Assembly: GCA_938001995.1 (NCBI GenBank)
Contig: CALLAV010000097.1
Location: 1-7,550 of the forward strand
Reading direction: 5' to 3'
DNA from: an uncultured Amylibacter sp.
GTDB taxonomy: Bacteria; Pseudomonadota; Alphaproteobacteria; Rhodobacterales; Rhodobacteraceae
DNA length: 7,550 bases
The notes beneath the pieces are model-generated. The model saw only the letters and a program-made list of their open reading frames with translations, was not told the origin of the DNA and made no database searches. Below, in pieces: positions 1 through 5,563 of this stretch (positions within the stretch are counted from its first letter, which is position 1; every line of letters starts with the position of its first letter). The position numbers and the translations under genes are program-made.

Positions 1-260
1 TCGGTCATGACACCACCGAGCGGCGCAATCGTGAACGACTGGCGCAATCGATGGGGCGCGTCCATCTCTAAAACTTCGCCCCAACACCGCTTCGCCCCTT
101 CTTCCTCGCGGCTATAAAGCGTGTATTCGGCACCGACTTCAAAATCCGCATCGGTTTTGAAAAACCACTGCTCCAGCTTTTTCGCCTCGGTCAAAAACCC
201 CCAAGCGGCCTCTATCGGCACGCCCAAGAACACTGTCTTTTCGATTGCTGTCTCACTCAT
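1..260 (-). CDS. SRPBCC / AHSA1-like domain protein, C-terminus outside the window
   Basis: Only the first 86 codons are present; the gene continues past position 1. It starts with ATG at 260, overlapping the end of the ArsR gene by 8 bases (ATGAGTGA), a typical translational-coupling junction; an AAGGA lies 8 bases upstream inside arsR. The protein begins MSETAIEKTVFLGVPIEAAW and has a conserved-looking LTEAKKLEQWF segment near residues 23-33, a pattern seen in the first strand and helices of AHSA1/SRPBCC proteins, which fold into a ligand-binding helix-grip cavity. Known context: small ArsR-type repressors lacking metal sites are often paired with such proteins in bacteria. The ligand or reaction cannot be inferred; AHSA1-like domains in bacteria are generally not Hsp90 co-chaperones. 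Family assignment is fairly firm, function is not. Confidence 0.8.
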   Translation of the reverse strand, partial: MSETAIEKTVFLGVPIEAAWGFLTEAKKLEQWFFKTDADFEVGAEYTLYSREEEGAKRCWGEVLEMDAPHRLRQSFTIAPLGGVMT

Positions 261-600
261 CTTCAAAATCCTTCTCTAGATCTTTTTCTGCGGCGGCCTT
301 TAAGGCGGCCAGTTTTCCATCCCAGAACTGATCGAAGTATTTCAGCCAGTCCTCCATTTGCGAAAATCCCTCTCTGTTCAGTGCGTTATACCGTTCGCGC
401 CCTTCTGCCCTTACACGGATCAAACGCCCCTTCTCCAATAGGCTCAGGTGCTTTTTCACGCCCGTGCGGGACATGTCGAATTGGTCCGACACCTCCGCAA
501 TGCTCATCTCGCGCTTGGACAACATGACCAGTATGTGCTGGCGTGTTGGATCGCCTAGCGCCTTAAAGGCGGCGGTTATGGTTGGGGAAAGCGGTGTCAT
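253..600 (-). CDS. ArsR/SmtB-family winged-helix transcriptional repressor
   Basis: A 115-aa DNA-binding protein. An in-frame ATG at 621 would add seven residues, but the ATG at 600 is preceded by GAGGA with a 4-base gap, while the upstream one lies in the promoter/operator region, so 600 is preferred. The family motif ALGDPTR is at residues 14-20, the recognition helix runs through MSRTGVKKHLSLLEKG (43-58), and the wing follows with RVRAEGRERYNAL (62-74). The acidic, helical C-terminus ends EKDFEDE. There are no cysteines and no ELCVCDL metal box, so this is unlikely to be an arsenic or heavy-metal sensor; it more likely answers to another ligand or acts as a simple autorepressor. It is translationally coupled to the SRPBCC gene and follows a strong promoter with a palindrome over the -10 box. 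Confidence 0.9.
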   Translation of the reverse strand: MTPLSPTITAAFKALGDPTRQHILVMLSKREMSIAEVSDQFDMSRTGVKKHLSLLEKGRLIRVRAEGRERYNALNREGFSQMEDWLKYFDQFWDGKLAALKAAAEKDLEKDFEDE

Positions 601-622
601 TTTATCCTCATATAAAACCAAA

Positions 623-645
623 AGGTGTCACTATATATGACACCT
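623..645. promoter_or_regulatory. Palindromic operator, probably for the ArsR protein
   Basis: Two perfect 8-bp arms, AGGTGTCA (623-630) and TGACACCT (638-645), flank a 7-bp AT-rich spacer containing the -10 box. This size and symmetry fit binding by a dimeric winged-helix repressor, and the position suggests autoregulation. A further TGTCA half-site lies at 656-660, overlapping the -35 element. Binding by this ArsR is inferred from proximity. Confidence 0.6.
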
Positions 646-661
646 AAAAGTGTTATGTCAA
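632..661 (-). promoter_or_regulatory. Promoter of the arsR-SRPBCC operon
   Basis: Read on the minus strand, a perfect -35 hexamer TTGACA (661 to 656) is followed after 18 bases by TATATA (637 to 632). The predicted transcript start would be near 625, about 25 bases before the chosen arsR start. The -10 element lies within the spacer of an 8+8 bp palindrome, so repressor binding would block RNA polymerase. Assignment is from consensus matching only. Confidence 0.6.
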
Positions 662-666
662 GCCAA

Positions 667-697
667 AGAAAAACCCCGCAGCCAAGGCCACGGGGTT
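667..697 (-). terminator. Rho-independent terminator of the F0 atp operon
   Basis: On the minus strand, AACCCCG (697 to 691) pairs perfectly with CGGGGTT (678 to 672). The enclosed 12 bases can extend the stem with G-U and G-C pairs, and a run of T residues follows the descending arm (673 to 669). It begins 25 bases after the atpF stop and ends just before the arsR -35 box at 661-656, so the two transcription units are packed tightly. Confidence 0.8.
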
Positions 698-722
698 CAT
701 TCAAAATTGTATGTTGTGCAGA

Positions 723-1283
723 TCAGTGCAGCTTATCGCCCACGTCAGCAATCGCTGCATCAATCAGGCCACCAGCATCTTTGGCTGTCATGCCTTTGGC
801 AATCACGTCGCTTGCCGCTGCCACAGCCACTGCCGCCGCTTGGTCACGCACTTGTTTCACCGCAGAGTTCTGGGCAGATTGGATCTGGTCTTCAGCCGCT
901 TGAAGACGTCGCGCGATTGAGTTTTTGATATCCTCTTTCGCTTGGTCCGCTGCTGCCTGCGCTTCTGATTTGGCGTTCGCCACGATCAGTTCCGCTTGCT
1001 CAGCCACTTCTTTTTGCTTGCGTTCATAACCAGCCAGAATGCTTTGCGCTTCTTCACGCAAGGCACGGGCTTCGTCCAATTCGGATTGAATGCCCTCTGC
1101 CCGTTTATCGAGCATGCCGCCAATCATTCCAGGCACTTTGAAGTAGAACAAAACGCCGATGAACAACAAGAACGCCAGTGTGACAACAAAGTCGGTGTTG
1201 CCAAGGCTAAAGAACGGGCCGCTTGCCGCAAAAGCAGGCGTCGCAGTCAGGGCAATCGCTGGAAGGGTGTAGAGTGTTTTCAT
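723..1283 (-). CDS. atpF: F0F1 ATP synthase subunit b
   Basis: A 186-aa peripheral-stalk subunit that, with b', holds F1 against the rotating ring. The N-terminus ([20 protein letters not shown]) resembles a Sec signal sequence with a possible AFA-A cleavage site. A single membrane helix follows at about residues 32-49 ([16 protein letters not shown]). From about residue 55 to 165 the chain is a long, charged, alanine-rich coiled-coil-prone helix, as in other b subunits. The start at 1283 is 4 bases after the b' stop, with AAGGG just upstream, so translation is probably coupled. It is the last gene of the operon and is followed by a terminator. No F1 genes follow, in keeping with the split F0/F1 operons of alphaproteobacteria. 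Confidence 0.96.
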   Translation of the reverse strand: MKTLYTLPAIALTATPAFAASGPFFSLGNTDFVVTLAFLLFIGVLFYFKVPGMIGGMLDKRAEGIQSELDEARALREEAQSILAGYERKQKEVAEQAELIVANAKSEAQAAADQAKEDIKNSIARRLQAAEDQIQSAQNSAVKQVRDQAAAVAVAAASDVIAKGMTAKDAGGLIDAAIADVGDKLH

Positions 1284-1287
1284 CGTC

Positions 1288-1806
1288 TTACCCTTTCAAC
1301 CGCGCTGTTACGGCAGCTTTCACTGATTTCGCATCGCCCGCACCTGGCATCATCGCTTTCACGATTTCTACCGCGGTGTCGTTCGCCACTTCTTTGACTG
1401 CGTCCATTGCGTTGTCGCTGATCTCTTTGATCGCGACAGCACTTTCGGCAGATTTGGCTGCAATTTCAGCATCCGCTTTCGCCATTGCAACATCCAGATC
1501 TTTCTGGATTTCTGCACGGGCGTCCGCCACAATAGTCTGCGCTTCAGCGCGGGCATCAACCAAGGCTTGGTTGTACGCGGCTTCTGCTTCCACAGCTTTG
1601 GCTTTCATCTCTTCTGCTTTGTCCAGATCGCTCTGGATTGCGCCATGACGCTCGGCCAAAACCGAGGCAATCCGTGGCAGGGCCACGCGGCTCATCAGCA
1701 GGTAGACAACGATCAGCGTCACCACCAACCAGAAGATCTGGTTCGGGAACGTCGAAAAGTCGAGCTGCGGCATGCCTTGTGCATGCTCTGTAGTTTCAGT
1801 TGCCAT
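1288..1806 (-). CDS. atpX: F0F1 ATP synthase subunit b' (second b-type stalk subunit)
   Basis: A 172-aa b-like protein encoded between c and b, the position of b' in Rhodobacter-type F0 operons. The N-terminal segment (about 1-20) contains [15 protein letters not shown], the conserved entry to the membrane helix at about 22-39, followed by [19 protein letters not shown], the typical b' membrane-exit region. Residues 55-150 form a charged, alanine-rich coiled coil that should pair with AtpF in a heterodimeric stator, as known for photosynthetic bacteria, alphaproteobacteria and chloroplasts. The ATG at 1806 is preceded by GGGGG. Databases also call it atpG or atpF', so the symbol is the ambiguous part, not the identity. 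Confidence 0.94.
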   Translation of the reverse strand: MATETTEHAQGMPQLDFSTFPNQIFWLVVTLIVVYLLMSRVALPRIASVLAERHGAIQSDLDKAEEMKAKAVEAEAAYNQALVDARAEAQTIVADARAEIQKDLDVAMAKADAEIAAKSAESAVAIKEISDNAMDAVKEVANDTAVEIVKAMMPGAGDAKSVKAAVTARLKG

Positions 1807-1848
1807 AGCAACCCCCAGTGTTTTAACCGTTTAACTCAAGTGAATGCG

Positions 1849-1876
1849 GTGGCGACCCAGACAGGCTCGCCCCCAC
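1849..1876 (-). other. Stem-loop in the atpE-atpX gap
   Basis: On the minus strand GTGG (1876-1873) plus CGA (1869-1867) pairs with TCGCCAC (1855-1849), leaving a 3-base G bulge and an 11-base loop. It lies 16 bases after the atpE stop and has no T-tract, so it is not a standard terminator. It might protect the 3' end of an atpE-containing RNA or partly attenuate transcription; this is inference. Confidence 0.35.
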
Positions 1877-1891
1877 ATTGATCAGCTTGTC

Positions 1892-2134
1892 TTAAACAGC
1901 AAACATCAGAAGCAGTGCAACGAGGAACGAGAAGATCCCCAAAGCTTCGGCAAACGCGATACCGATGAACATCGTCGCTGTTTGACCCGCTGCTGCGGAT
2001 GGGTTGCGCAATGCGCCGGACAGGTAGTTGCCTACAACGTTACCCACACCGATGGCCGCGCCACCCATGCCGATACACGCAAGGCCTGCGCCCATCAATT
2101 GACCCATTTCTGTGATGTTGCCTTCGATTGCCAT
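1892..2134 (-). CDS. atpE: F0F1 ATP synthase subunit c (proteolipid)
   Basis: The 80-aa hairpin protein that forms the rotating c-ring. The start at 2134 is supported by AAGGAG seven bases upstream and by family length; the longer open frame to 2221 extends into atpB and is not credible. Helix 1 (about residues 10-38) carries the glycine-rich packing region [10 protein letters not shown]. The polar loop ALRNP sits at 41-45. Helix 2 (about 51-78) carries the ion-binding carboxylate Glu63 in FAEALG. The residues around Glu63 look like an ordinary proton-translocating subunit, with no obvious sodium-binding set. It follows atpB by 47 bases; a hairpin follows its stop, in the longest gap before atpX (85 bases). 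Confidence 0.97.
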   Translation of the reverse strand: MAIEGNITEMGQLMGAGLACIGMGGAAIGVGNVVGNYLSGALRNPSAAAGQTATMFIGIAFAEALGIFSFLVALLLMFAV

Positions 2135-2181
2135 TGTACTTCTCCTTAAGATTTTAATGACGTGGAATTGGTTACTCGGAC

Positions 2182-2934
2182 TTAGTGGTGCGGATGCAGC
2201 GCATCTTTCAGATACACACAAGTCAGAATGGTGAACACGTAGGCCTGAATGGACACTACGAGCATTTCAAGCGCGTAGATCGCTGTGATCGCCAGAATGG
2301 ATGCAGGTGCAATCCATGTGACAACCGCGAAGCCCGCGAAAACTTTGATAACAGCGTGGCCCGCCATCATGTTGCCCGCCAAACGAATGGAGTGGCTGAC
2401 AGGGCGCACAAAGTAAGAGATGACCTCGATCAACGCGAGGATGGGACGCAGCGCAAGCGGTGCAGAAGCAACCCAGAACATGCTGAGGAAAGAAGCGCCG
2501 TTTTTAACGAAGCCAAGAACCGTAACCGCCAAGAACACCGCCATCGCCAGCGTTGCGGTCACCGCAATGTGAGATGTTGTGGTAAAGGACTTTGGCAGCA
2601 AACCAACAAAGTTGGCCACAAGGATAAAGATAAACAGCGTAAAGATGTACGGAAAATACGCCAAACCGTCTTTGCCTGTCGTGTCTTCTACCATCTTGTG
2701 GATGAAGCCATACAGCACTTCGGCGATGGACTGGCTGCGGGATGGCACAATCGCGCGGCCCCGTGTGCCCAAAACCATCAACGCAATGATGCAAACGACA
2801 GCAATTGCCAACCACAGTGTTACGTTTGTGATTGTAAACATGCCGATGGTTCCGTCACCGCCGAACAACGGCTTAACAAGGAATTGGTCCATCGGGTGAA
2901 TGTTCAGGCCAGAGCCACCGTCTTCTGTCGCCAC
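2182..2934 (-). CDS. atpB: F0F1 ATP synthase subunit a (proton channel), GTG start
   Basis: A 250-aa polytopic membrane protein providing the two proton half-channels against the c-ring. The start is GTG at 2934, with GAGGA eight bases upstream; the next in-frame ATG (residue 15) would remove the conserved N-terminus ending in HPMDQF. Membrane helices are visible at about 36-55, 94-113, 122-142, 152-172 and a C-terminal pair (195-245). The essential arginine is Arg184 in [14 protein letters not shown]. His193 and Glu223 (in [10 protein letters not shown]) occupy the positions aligned by eye with E. coli Glu219 and His245, the swapped arrangement known from mitochondria. Gln230 corresponds to E. 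coli Gln252. It lies between atpI (39 bases upstream) and atpE. Confidence 0.97.
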   Translation of the reverse strand: MATEDGGSGLNIHPMDQFLVKPLFGGDGTIGMFTITNVTLWLAIAVVCIIALMVLGTRGRAIVPSRSQSIAEVLYGFIHKMVEDTTGKDGLAYFPYIFTLFIFILVANFVGLLPKSFTTTSHIAVTATLAMAVFLAVTVLGFVKNGASFLSMFWVASAPLALRPILALIEVISYFVRPVSHSIRLAGNMMAGHAVIKVFAGFAVVTWIAPASILAITAIYALEMLVVSIQAYVFTILTCVYLKDALHPHH

Positions 2935-2955
2935 GATATGTGTCCTCTTGTCGGG

Positions 2956-2971
2956 CGGAGCATCTGCTCCG
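2956..2971 (-). other. Perfect hairpin between atpI and atpB
   Basis: CGGAGCA (2956-2962) and TGCTCCG (2965-2971) form a perfect inverted repeat that would fold as a 6-bp stem with a four-base loop. It begins two bases after the atpI stop codon and lies just before the atpB ribosome binding site. There is no T-tract, so termination is unlikely; RNA processing or control of atpB translation are possible roles. Confidence 0.5.
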
Positions 2972-2973
2972 AA

Positions 2974-3285
2974 TTAATCTTGCGTTTCCGCGTTCTTTTT
3001 GGCGATTTCCTCGGCAGATCGCATCATTGCGCGAACCCCGCCAGCAAACCCCAGCATCGAAAATATGATCAGGAAGATCGGCAATGTGCCAAAGGCCTTA
3101 TCGAGCCCAAATCCCAACCCGAAACCTAGCAGCAATCCAACCACCAGTTCCGTCACCATTCGCCACCCAGCTTGCGCCTGACTAAGGTGATGCTCTTCTA
3201 CGGGCTGGGGCGCATTCGCCTTTCGCTTCGCTTCGAGCTTCTCCTCTAGTGCGCTAAGCCTTTCTGGATCGGGGCCGTCTGTCAT
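2974..3285 (-). CDS. atpI: ATP synthase accessory membrane protein AtpI
   Basis: A 103-aa protein, first gene of the F0 operon. The open frame extends further upstream to 3456, but the ATG at 3285 has an AGGAGG nine bases upstream and gives the usual family length. Residues 1-40 are charged and cytoplasmic (two helical, Lys/Glu-rich stretches). Two membrane helices follow at about 43-62 and 68-86, around the glycine-rich GFGLGFGLDKAFGTLP and ending GGVRAMMR. The family is known to help c-ring assembly and perhaps Mg2+ supply, and is generally not essential. Operon position agrees with atpI-B-E-X-F order in Rhodobacterales. Confidence 0.93.
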   Translation of the reverse strand: MTDGPDPERLSALEEKLEAKRKANAPQPVEEHHLSQAQAGWRMVTELVVGLLLGFGLGFGLDKAFGTLPIFLIIFSMLGFAGGVRAMMRSAEEIAKKNAETQD

Positions 3286-3337
3286 AACAAGGGCCTCCTT
3301 AACCAGCCGCAAAACGCCGCTTTGAACAGTTGCGCGG

Positions 3338-3365
3338 AAAATAGCAGCGGATGGAGCAGAGTCAA
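3338..3365 (-). promoter_or_regulatory. Candidate promoter of the atp F0 operon
   Basis: Minus strand TTGACT (3365 to 3360), a 16-base spacer and TATTTT (3343 to 3338) match the sigma-70 pattern at 5/6 and 4/6 positions. The implied start near 3331 would leave a leader of about 46 bases before the atpI ATG. This is the best candidate noticed in the spacer by eye. Confidence 0.4.
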
Positions 3366-3435
3366 CGGGATTGGACGGGCGTAAGTATCTGTTTAAATTG
3401 TATTTTCCAAACTGCGACACACTGACATTTTGCAA

Positions 3436-3458
3436 GAATGCAGGATTCCTGCGCATTC
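3436..3458. repeat. Bulged palindrome upstream of the atp operon
   Basis: GAATGCAGG (3436-3444) pairs with CCTGC plus GCATTC (3448-3458) to give a 9-bp stem with a 2-base bulge and a 3-base loop. The inner 13 bases GCAGGATTCCTGC are a perfect palindrome about a central T. It lies about 70 bp upstream of the candidate atp -35 box and 178 bp before the plus-strand gene, so it could be an operator for either direction. The binding protein is unknown. Confidence 0.4.
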
Positions 3459-3627
3459 GGCTTATTCAACGATTTGGTTGAATAACTACCAACTGCACCC
3501 CGTGCCTGTGCTAACATACGTAGAAATTCGTCCATTCGCTGCATCAGTGAATATGTGCACAGTCAAAACCGATGCCCCGTAGTATCGTGCATCATGTCGA
3601 ATTCAAAATGAGTGAAGATATCACAGG

Positions 3628-3633
3628 AGGTTT
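3628..3633 (+). promoter_or_regulatory. Strong ribosome binding site of the 174-aa gene
   Basis: ACAGGAGGTTTAA precedes the ATG at 3636. The AGGAGG core is complementary to the 3' end of 16S rRNA. It fixes the start of an otherwise unrecognised gene and is good evidence that it is translated. Confidence 0.6.
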
Positions 3634-3635
3634 AA

Positions 3636-4160
3636 ATGTCTTTTAGATTGTTTGCCCGAGGCACAGGCAGGTTTCACCATTCTTCGGATTATGCTGATGA
3701 AGGCGATGTTTACGACCTTGCTGCCGTCGCAGGTCGGATCAGTGCATCGACAGGAGGTGTTGGCAGCATTGTACAAAACGAAGTCACAAGCGCCGTTCCA
3801 AACAATGATTTCGGGCTTCAAGCCGCGCTCAATGTTGGCGGTGGGCTCGTGAATGCACATTTGTTGCGCACTAACTTTGAATTGGCGTTGGCACGCGCCA
3901 GCACCATGACGGTGTTTGTCGATGCAAGATCGCCGAACATGATTTTCCCTGACACTGCGGCCAACACTATCGGCACCTATCGTACGTCAGATCGTGCGCC
4001 TTTCAGGGATTTCATGACCGACATCAATCCAGTGTTAGAGGCAACGGACCTTAATCGTTTCATGGTACTTGGTGCTATGGCAGAAGTGTTTGGCGCATGG
4101 AATGGTCGGAGAGCCCCAGGCGGTGAACGGCAGTTGAACATGACCGTCACGGACACCTAA
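3636..4160 (+). CDS. Hypothetical protein, 174 aa, no recognised family
   Basis: Start ATG at 3636 has AGGAGG with a six-base gap, one of the strongest ribosome binding sites in the window, and the frame is open for 174 codons, so it is probably a real gene. The product starts MSFRLFARGTGRFHH, has no signal peptide and no membrane helix, and contains no cysteine. Glycine/alanine-rich stretches such as AALNVGGGLVNAH (63-75) alternate with polar loops; a helix-prone segment at 137-155 contains DLNRFMVLGAMAEVFGAW. I do not recognise any domain or catalytic motif. It stands alone: divergent from the atp operon and convergent with the LysR gene, whose end is 54 bases away. A soluble or secreted-without-signal role cannot be told apart. 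No clear terminator follows. Confidence 0.75.
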   Translation: MSFRLFARGTGRFHHSSDYADEGDVYDLAAVAGRISASTGGVGSIVQNEVTSAVPNNDFGLQAALNVGGGLVNAHLLRTNFELALARASTMTVFVDARSPNMIFPDTAANTIGTYRTSDRAPFRDFMTDINPVLEATDLNRFMVLGAMAEVFGAWNGRRAPGGERQLNMTVTDT

Positions 4161-4214
4161 CGCGGGCTTCACCATGGGTGTTGTCGTCTTTGTGTCCAAT
4201 AGGGATTAAAACCC
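4161..4214. other. Convergent gap between the 174-aa gene and LysR
   Basis: The gap has no gene. GATTAA (4204-4209) and TTAATC (4215-4220) form a small AT-rich inverted repeat that includes the LysR stop codon. It lacks a GC-rich stem and T-tract, so it is not called as a terminator. Confidence 0.4.
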
Positions 4215-5102
4215 TTAATCGCGCAGCCCCACACTCTGCGCGAGCACCCATTCGCGCAACGACCGTACAGGTTTGCGCCGCGCCGCCACATCGTTTGTGA
4301 CAAGGTAATAGCCCCCTGAGCGCAATCCAACATCCGAAAGCTGCACCAACTTCCCATCGCGCACCTCCGCGGCGACCAGATCGCTCGACAACAACAACAC
4401 GCCCTGCCCTGCCACGGCATATTCGATTGTTAGCAGCGTCTGCATTGGGGTGGTCAATTTCAGTTTTGGCACATCGGCCAAGCCCGCCTTTTTCAACCAA
4501 GACGGCCACAAATCTGGAATGTAATCCCCAATCAACCATTCCTGCGCGAGAACTTCGGGCGGCACACGAATACCTTCGAAGGACACCAATCCTGGCGCCG
4601 CATAGGGATGGAACGGGCGGTTGCTGACCTGATCGAAGCTCGACACATCGGTGCTGTCCTGACAGTACCGCAGCGCCATATCCACGGCATGAGCGCCGAC
4701 GTCCATCACCTCTGCTGTGGCACTTATGATGATCTCCACATCAGGAAACCGTTCGTAAAAATCACCAAGACGCGGAACAAGCCATTTTTGCGCCAGCGAC
4801 GGTTCGCAAGACAAAGTAATTACGCCCTTTGGCTTTTCCGTTACCTGTTCCGTCGCGATGGCGATCTGATCCATCAGCGGCGTGATCTGCGCGGCATACC
4901 ACCGCCCCAATTCCGTCAGCGTAACACCCCTCTGAGCCACTTTAAACAATTGCACATCCAGCCGTTTTTCCAGACCCCGCACATGGCGGCTGATGGCTGA
5001 ATGGGACACGTTTAGCTCTTGGGCTGCGCGCGTGAAGCTTTGCAAACGCGCCGCTGTTTCGAACGCACGCAGCGCATTGAGCGGCGGTAGGCTTCTGGGC
5101 AT
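4215..5102 (-). CDS. LysR-family transcriptional regulator, GcvA-like
   Basis: A 295-aa regulator. Two adjacent ATG codons (5105 and 5102) compete; AAGGAGG leaves two bases before the first and five before the second, so 5102 is preferred. The N-terminus SLPPLNALRAFETAARLQSF and the helix-turn-helix AAQELNVSHSAISRHVRGLE (26-45) are characteristic of the GcvA subgroup; the wing follows as LFKVAQRGVTLTELG. From about residue 92 the substrate-binding domain begins (GVITLSCEPSLAQKWLVPRL) and runs to the C-terminus. GcvA homologues regulate amino-acid and other metabolic genes, but the effector here is unknown. It is divergent from a DUF1127 gene, and repeats in the shared 152-bp spacer are plausible binding sites. 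It converges with the 174-aa gene. Confidence 0.93.
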   Translation of the reverse strand: MPRSLPPLNALRAFETAARLQSFTRAAQELNVSHSAISRHVRGLEKRLDVQLFKVAQRGVTLTELGRWYAAQITPLMDQIAIATEQVTEKPKGVITLSCEPSLAQKWLVPRLGDFYERFPDVEIIISATAEVMDVGAHAVDMALRYCQDSTDVSSFDQVSNRPFHPYAAPGLVSFEGIRVPPEVLAQEWLIGDYIPDLWPSWLKKAGLADVPKLKLTTPMQTLLTIEYAVAGQGVLLLSSDLVAAEVRDGKLVQLSDVGLRSGGYYLVTNDVAARRKPVRSLREWVLAQSVGLRD

Positions 5103-5118
5103 CATCGCCTCCTTTTGG

Positions 5119-5147
5119 GGTCCATACTGTGTACAAAATGGTCCATA
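5119..5147. repeat. Direct repeat GGTCCATA, 21 bp apart
   Basis: Identical 8-bp copies at 5119-5126 and 5140-5147 are spaced 21 bp start to start, two helical turns, so both face the same side of DNA. They lie just upstream of the LysR gene. An inverted copy follows at 5200-5206 (GGACCAT). This is what an operator for a tetrameric LysR protein could look like, though the match to the classic T-N11-A motif is not clear. Confidence 0.5.
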
Positions 5148-5208
5148 TCAAAACACGTGCCTTTTTTGCACACCACGTGTCAAGGAAAGACGTTTGTGCG
5201 GACCATTT
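5136..5208. repeat. 9-bp inverted repeat AAATGGTCC / GGACCATTT spanning the divergent spacer
   Basis: AAATGGTCC (5136-5144) and GGACCATTT (5200-5208) are perfect reverse complements 55 bases apart. One lies near the LysR gene and the other near the DUF1127 gene, so one protein could act on both promoters, perhaps by looping. The first arm overlaps the GGTCCATA repeat. Confidence 0.45.
5153..5180. repeat. Paired CACGTG palindromes
   Basis: ACACGTG (5153-5159) and CACGTGT (5174-5180) each contain the 6-bp palindrome CACGTG, 20 bp apart, with a T-rich spacer. Together they form a larger inverted repeat centred in the LysR/DUF1127 spacer. A minus-strand TTGACA overlaps the second copy (5183 to 5178) but no good -10 lies at the right distance. 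Confidence 0.35.
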
Positions 5209-5254
5209 CCATGCGCCATTTATGGATCAACGCAACTCACCAAGGATGTGAAAC

Positions 5255-5500
5255 ATGGCTTACATGGAAACAAACCGCTCCGCAGCTTACGAGCAAGCAG
5301 TTGGGATCAAACAGCACGCAACTGGCATCTTTGCAAGGCTAAGATCTGCACTGGATGCCAGCCGGCGTCGCCAAAAATTACAACATATGCCACCCCATTT
5401 ACTGCGTGATATTGGAATGAGCGAACTGGATATCGCCTATTTGAAATCCCATGACAGGCTAGGCGTTCCAATGCCGCTAAATACGCAGCAAATTCGCTGA
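5255..5500 (+). CDS. DUF1127 small protein
   Basis: An 81-aa basic protein whose C-terminal half carries the DUF1127 signature: a helix rich in Arg (RLRSALDASRRRQKL, about 28-42), then HMPPHLLRDIGMSELDIAYL (44-63). The start at 5255 has AAGGA eight bases upstream; a second ATG at codon 4 is possible. Known: DUF1127 proteins are abundant in alphaproteobacteria, and some studied members bind RNA or affect stress and phosphate responses. The N-terminal 27 residues are not conserved in a way I recognise. It is divergent from the LysR regulator, which suggests it as a regulatory target, and convergent with the MFS gene. No convincing terminator was found in the 63 bases after its stop. Confidence 0.85.
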   Translation: MAYMETNRSAAYEQAVGIKQHATGIFARLRSALDASRRRQKLQHMPPHLLRDIGMSELDIAYLKSHDRLGVPMPLNTQQIR

Positions 5501-5563
5501 CAAACCTAGGACCTTGCATTTAAGACACGTCCCCCTAGACGCTTCATATTTGCAGGGTCTTAA

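Larger units (their letters stand above)
3286..3635. other. Non-coding divergent spacer between atpI and the 174-aa gene
   Basis: About 350 bases with no convincing gene. Short open frames on the minus strand (for example 3362-3544) lack a ribosome binding site and resemble no family. The spacer holds the candidate atp promoter (3338-3365), a bulged palindrome (3436-3458), and the AGGAGG ribosome binding site of the plus-strand gene. It is more AT-rich by eye than the flanking genes. No clear plus-strand promoter could be fixed. Confidence 0.6.

Noticed and set aside
2135..2221. N-terminal extension of atpE by 29 residues
   Set aside because: It reaches into the atpB coding end, and the shorter start gives the standard 80-residue proteolipid with a good ribosome binding site.
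2185..3129. A 314-codon plus-strand open frame opposite atpB and atpI
   Set aside because: It is antisense to well-recognised atp genes; its product is rich in Arg, His, Gln and Cys with no domain, typical of a shadow frame.
3286..3456. N-terminal extension of atpI to an upstream ATG
   Set aside because: The extension has no family similarity, spans the candidate promoter, and the ATG at 3285 has a near-ideal ribosome binding site.
3362..3544. 60-codon minus-strand frame in the atp upstream spacer
   Set aside because: No ribosome binding site, no recognisable sequence, and it covers probable regulatory DNA.
4204..4220. GATTAA / TTAATC hairpin at the end of the LysR gene
   Set aside because: AT-only stem apart from the end pair and no T-tract, so chance is likely.
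5506..5538. Possible terminator after the DUF1127 gene (CTAGGAC paired with GTC...CTAG)
   Set aside because: The stem has a three-base C bulge, a long loop and no T-tract.
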